From the NCBI GenBank assembly GCA_017354065.1, contig JAFMRN010000102.1, positions 1-8,093 on the forward strand: a stretch of 8,093 nucleotides of DNA, read 5' to 3'. Both the position numbers and the translations under genes were made by a program. Within the stretch, counting starts at the first letter, position 1. Every line of letters starts with the position of its first letter. The notes below the pieces were generated by a model, which worked only from the letters and a program-made list of their open reading frames with translations, made no database searches and was not told the DNA's origin. Of the stretch, positions 5,920 to 8,093 are shown piece after piece. Origin of the DNA: Solirubrobacterales bacterium. GTDB taxonomy: Bacteria > Actinomycetota > Thermoleophilia > Solirubrobacterales > Solirubrobacteraceae.

Positions 5920-6745
5920 CACGGTCGGAAATGAACTCCACCAACAGCCGTTGCACCCGATCGGGCGCGTCGGCGTGGGGCCAGTGGCCGCTGACCGGGA
6001 GCAGGTGTATGTCGGCATCGGGAAAGGCGTCACGCTGGCGGTCCGCGAAGCTGGCCGGTATGTAACGGTCGTCCTCACCCCAGATCACCAGCGCCGGAAT
6101 GTCGTGTTGGCTTAGCGCCTTGGTTAGCTCTGCGGTTCCCGCGCCAGGGTCGTCGGTCGCGCGGTAGAGCTTGAGCACAGCGCGTTTGGTGCGCGCGTCG
6201 TAGTGGTCGAACGTCGTGTCCACAAAGTGCCGCGGCAGCCCGCGAGGCTCGGTCAGGTTGGTGATCAGACGAAAACCCTGCCGGGTCGTGATCGCCTGGA
6301 AGATTTCACCGAGACCTTTGGTTCGCCACACGCGCGCGAGCGTGTGCCAGCGGTAGCCGGGCAGCAGGCCGGTGTTGATCAGCGTGACGCTCTTCAGCCG
6401 TTCGGCATGCTGGCCCGCCCAGGCCAGTCCGAACGGCCCACCGAAGTCGTGGAGCACCAGGTGCACGCGGTCTACATGAAGTGCTTGGAGCACCTCCTCA
6501 AGGAACCCGGCGTATGTCTCGACAGAGTGGACGAAACCGGCTGGCGCGAGTGTCTCCCCGAAGTCAGGCATGTCCGGGGCGACCACGCGGCTCAGCCCGG
6601 CGAGCGCACCGCCAAGCTCGATCCAGTCATCGGCCGAGCCGGGGTTGCCGTGGACGAACACCACCGCACTGGTGGAGTCGGCGGGTCCGGCCTGGAAGTA
6701 GCGGACGTTGGTGCCGCCGACCTTGACGTGCTGGAACTCGGTCAC
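5900..6745 (-). CDS. Alpha/beta-fold hydrolase, epoxide hydrolase / haloalkane dehalogenase-like
   Basis: This 281-residue cytosolic hydrolase has VHGNPGS (31-37), the HGxP oxyanion motif, and LHDFGG (98-103), placing Asp100 at the nucleophile elbow. It also has GEDDRYIP (223-230), with Asp225 or Asp226 as a possible acid, and His254 in SGHWPHADAPD as the catalytic base. An Asp nucleophile is the mark of the epoxide hydrolase and haloalkane dehalogenase branch, as opposed to Ser esterases. The residue after the nucleophile is Phe101, whereas dehalogenases normally have a halide-binding Trp there, so dehalogenation is less likely. Residues about 130-210 form the cap domain. Translation starts at a GTG (6743-6745) that overlaps the stop of the upstream flavoprotein as GTGA, so the two are coupled. 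An oxidation product of that flavoprotein, such as an epoxide or ester, is the natural guess for its substrate, but this is inference. Confidence 0.87.
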   Translation of the reverse strand: MTEFQHVKVGGTNVRYFQAGPADSTSAVVFVHGNPGSADDWIELGGALAGLSRVVAPDMPDFGETLAPAGFVHSVETYAGFLEEVLQALHVDRVHLVLHDFGGPFGLAWAGQHAERLKSVTLINTGLLPGYRWHTLARVWRTKGLGEIFQAITTRQGFRLITNLTEPRGLPRHFVDTTFDHYDARTKRAVLKLYRATDDPGAGTAELTKALSQHDIPALVIWGEDDRYIPASFADRQRDAFPDADIHLLPVSGHWPHADAPDRVQRLLVEFISDRGVDNSG

Positions 6746-8001
6746 GCCGCGACCGCCTCGGCGGGCCGCCGGGCGCGGGTCAATCCGCGGCGCGCGTGCA
6801 CGGCCATCGCTCGCGGCAACATCCTCGGCAAGAAGCGAGCTGGGTCGATGCTGCGCGTTGCGAATTCCTCAAGCGCCGGCAGCAGCCCCGGCTCATATGC
6901 GCCCGCGGAGAACATCAGCTTCTCAGCCGGGTCCATCCGACGCCCGGTGGCGTAGTCACTGATCAGCCAATCGTGCGGATAGATGTTGCGTTTGATCTGG
7001 TCGCGGTATCCGTCAAGCCCCTGCTGGAGTGGCTGCTCGCCGTTGAGCGCCGCCGCCGTCGAGTCCGCCAGCCACTCGGACTCCTGAAAAGCCCAGCCAC
7101 AACCGACCCCGAACAGCGGATCCGCCGCCACGGCCGCGTCCCCTACAAGCGCCAGTCCAGGGCGGGTCGGCCCGCGCCTGACGTTCGGCAGCTTCAGTTT
7201 CCCGAACACCGGTCCCAGCATTCGGGACTCGCGGATCGGCGGCGCATCCGGAATGTCGGCGACAAACCGCTGAAGCGCCCTGCCGGGATCGGCTTTGAAC
7301 TCGGGCAGGCGGTCCTGGGTCGGCATGCAGCCATACAGCGTCAGCCCGGAGTCGGTCGGGAAGGCCAGCGCCACGTGCGGGTCGAGGAACCACAGTGAGA
7401 CATCCGGCGCGCTCGTCGGCGGCGGACCCTCAAAGTAGGCGCCGTAGGCAAAGCGACGGTGCGGCTTGATCCTTGGTCGCAGATCGGCCAACTCGGCGAC
7501 GCGCGAGTCGCGGCCGTCGGCGCCGACCGTCAGCTTTGCCGTTAGCTGGCGGGTGCGGCCGGAGCTGTTGCGAACCTCCGCCCCGGTGACGGTGCCGCGG
7601 TCGTCAGCGGACACACCCTCGACAGACTCCCCAAGCAGCAGGTCAACCCCGGGCGTGTCCGCAGCGATCTGGCGCAGCAGCGGGTCAAGGCGCTCGCGTC
7701 GCAGGTTCACTCCTGCGCGCACGCGCGAGGCCTCATGCGGCGTGAACAGCCAGCCCCACTTGGTCCACAGCCGCGCGTGGCCGCGCACGCCACCAGCGCG
7801 CGTGATCGGTCCCAGGAAACCCGCACGCTCAAGCATCGGCACCGCCGAGGGCTGAATGTAGTGACTACAGATGCGCTTGAACGCGTTCACATCGGGCCGC
7901 TTCTCGACAAGCGCGACCCGCGCTCCCCTGCGTGCCAGCAGCGTTGCCGTGGAAGCGCCGGCGATGCTGGCCCCGATCACCACGACGTCATAGTCATCCA
8001 T
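6742..8001 (-). CDS. FAD-dependent monooxygenase-like oxidoreductase
   Basis: This 419-residue flavoprotein has the three FAD signatures of the p-hydroxybenzoate hydroxylase / geranylgeranyl reductase-like superfamily. These are an N-terminal dinucleotide fold with GASIAG (10-15) and ribose-binding Glu33, a central GADGRDS block (160-166), and GDAAVAADPLFGVGCGWAF (287-305) contacting FAD ribityl and flavin. The GxGxxG motif is relaxed to GASIAG, a known variant. Arg43-Ile-Cys45-Ser-His and YIQPSAVPMLERAG (48-61) recall actinobacterial flavoprotein hydroxylases and reductases. It probably oxidises a small organic or aromatic substrate using NAD(P)H, but the substrate is not evident. ATG 8001 is preceded by GGGGGG with 6-nt spacing, a good ribosome-binding site. 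It is the first gene of a run that continues with the alpha/beta hydrolase (4-nt overlap) and vapBC, and its promoter lies among operator-like repeats shared with a divergent gene. Confidence 0.87.
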   Translation of the reverse strand: MDDYDVVVIGASIAGASTATLLARRGARVALVEKRPDVNAFKRICSHYIQPSAVPMLERAGFLGPITRAGGVRGHARLWTKWGWLFTPHEASRVRAGVNLRRERLDPLLRQIAADTPGVDLLLGESVEGVSADDRGTVTGAEVRNSSGRTRQLTAKLTVGADGRDSRVAELADLRPRIKPHRRFAYGAYFEGPPPTSAPDVSLWFLDPHVALAFPTDSGLTLYGCMPTQDRLPEFKADPGRALQRFVADIPDAPPIRESRMLGPVFGKLKLPNVRRGPTRPGLALVGDAAVAADPLFGVGCGWAFQESEWLADSTAAALNGEQPLQQGLDGYRDQIKRNIYPHDWLISDYATGRRMDPAEKLMFSAGAYEPGLLPALEEFATRSIDPARFLPRMLPRAMAVHARRGLTRARRPAEAVAA

Positions 8002-8007
8002 CGTCTA

Positions 8008-8013
8008 CCCCCC
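8008..8013 (-). promoter_or_regulatory. Ribosome-binding site of the FAD-dependent oxidoreductase
   Basis: On the minus strand a run of six G residues stands 6 nt before the ATG at 8001, the strongest purine-rich site seen in the window. It fixes the start of the flavoprotein. Confidence 0.6.
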
Positions 8014-8024
8014 GAGATACACTT

Positions 8025-8050
8025 TGGTCTGCATGATGCAAAGCAGACCA
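8025..8050. promoter_or_regulatory. Operator-like perfect inverted repeat in a divergent promoter region
   Basis: TGGTCTGC (8025-8032) and GCAGACCA (8043-8050) form a perfect 8-bp inverted repeat with a 10-bp spacer, giving a 26-bp site typical in size for a dimeric TetR- or MarR-like repressor. A further half-site-like TTTGGACT (8056-8063) repeats TTTGGTCT (8023-8030) at a 33-bp step, about three helical turns. The site lies between the flavoprotein start and a divergent ORF. Which regulator binds is unknown. Confidence 0.6.
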
Positions 8051-8070
8051 TATATTTTGGACTATGTCAA
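8042..8070 (-). promoter_or_regulatory. Possible leftward promoter of the flavoprotein run
   Basis: On the minus strand a consensus TTGACA (8065-8070) is followed after 17 bp by TCTGCT (8042-8047), which matches the -10 consensus at only 3 of 6 positions. The poor -10 falls inside one arm of the inverted repeat. A repressor bound there would block it. Confidence 0.35.
8051..8056 (+). promoter_or_regulatory. Rightward -10 box positioned for a leaderless divergent transcript
   Basis: TATATT ends 7 bp before the ATG at 8064, so initiation would fall on the A of the start codon. Leaderless transcripts are common in actinobacteria. The -35 position 17 bp upstream (TCTGCA, 8028-8033) is weak and lies within the left arm of the inverted repeat and its inner flank, as expected for a repressed or activator-dependent promoter. 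Confidence 0.4.
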
Positions 8071-8093
8071 GCGGTGACGGCGGTCAGGTCCGG
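8064..8093 (+). CDS. Start of a divergent gene, possibly the local regulator (3' end outside window)
   Basis: From ATG 8064 ten codons stay open to the window edge, reading MSSGDGGQVR. A Gly/Ser-rich, polar start of this kind is common in TetR-type regulators, and the position, divergent to a catabolic-looking operon across a palindromic operator, fits an autoregulated repressor. Ten residues cannot prove a gene or a family. No ribosome-binding site precedes it, but the upstream TATATT would suit a leaderless message. Confidence 0.35.
   Translation, partial: MSSGDGGQVR

Noticed and set aside
6203..6955. + strand open frame (250 codons) opposite the hydrolase and flavoprotein
   Set aside because: Spans the junction of two well-supported minus-strand genes. 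The product is unlike any family.
8033..8077. ATGATG start of a + strand ORF inside the palindrome spacer
   Set aside because: The frame hits TGA after 14 codons, and it lies inside the operator/promoter region.

Overview
The window is GC-rich (about two thirds G+C by eye), densely packed, and uses ATG, GTG and TTG starts, 1-5 bp gaps and 4-nt start/stop overlaps. Together with a three-cysteine actinobacterial-style ferredoxin, this suggests a soil-type Actinomycetota, possibly Thermoleophilia-like. That taxonomic placement is inference; no rRNA or marker gene is present. I saw no tRNA, rRNA, CRISPR array, IS element or phage gene.

Layout from left to right. (a) On the + strand, the 3' end of an unidentified gene (1-111) is joined by an ATGA overlap to a small 3Fe-4S-type ferredoxin (108-365). 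(b) On the - strand, a two-gene operon encodes a DUF5718-like protein with fumarylacetoacetate-hydrolase-like sequence features (1678-2541) and a FUSC-type membrane transporter (299-1672). The FUSC gene runs tail-to-tail into the ferredoxin, with 67 bp shared. (c) A divergent intergenic region (2542-2758) carries a good -10 box. (d) On the + strand, a carbon-nitrogen hydrolase (2759-3715) is followed after 1 bp by a glutamine-dependent asparagine synthetase (3717-5252). (e) On the - strand, a four-gene run is transcribed from the right edge: FAD-dependent monooxygenase-like protein (6742-8001), alpha/beta hydrolase with an Asp nucleophile (5900-6745), Phd/YefM-type antitoxin (5627-5887) and PIN-domain toxin VapC (5253-5630). 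Its upstream region (8002-8063) holds a perfect 8-bp inverted repeat and a divergent promoter. The first codons of a + strand gene (from 8064) run off the window.

Functionally this looks like an accessory metabolic region made of three modules, not one obvious pathway. The amidase-type hydrolase and AsnB are the tightest pair and probably act on related amide or carboxylate chemistry. DUF5718 and FUSC plausibly handle and export an organic or aromatic acid. The flavoprotein and alpha/beta hydrolase resemble an oxidise-then-hydrolyse catabolic pair under a local repressor. The VapBC pair sits at the 3' end of that run, has its own promoter/operator-like signals inside the last codons of the hydrolase gene, and abuts asnB with no spacer.

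Enzyme family assignments rest on visible motifs. Substrates, and any link between modules, are inference.
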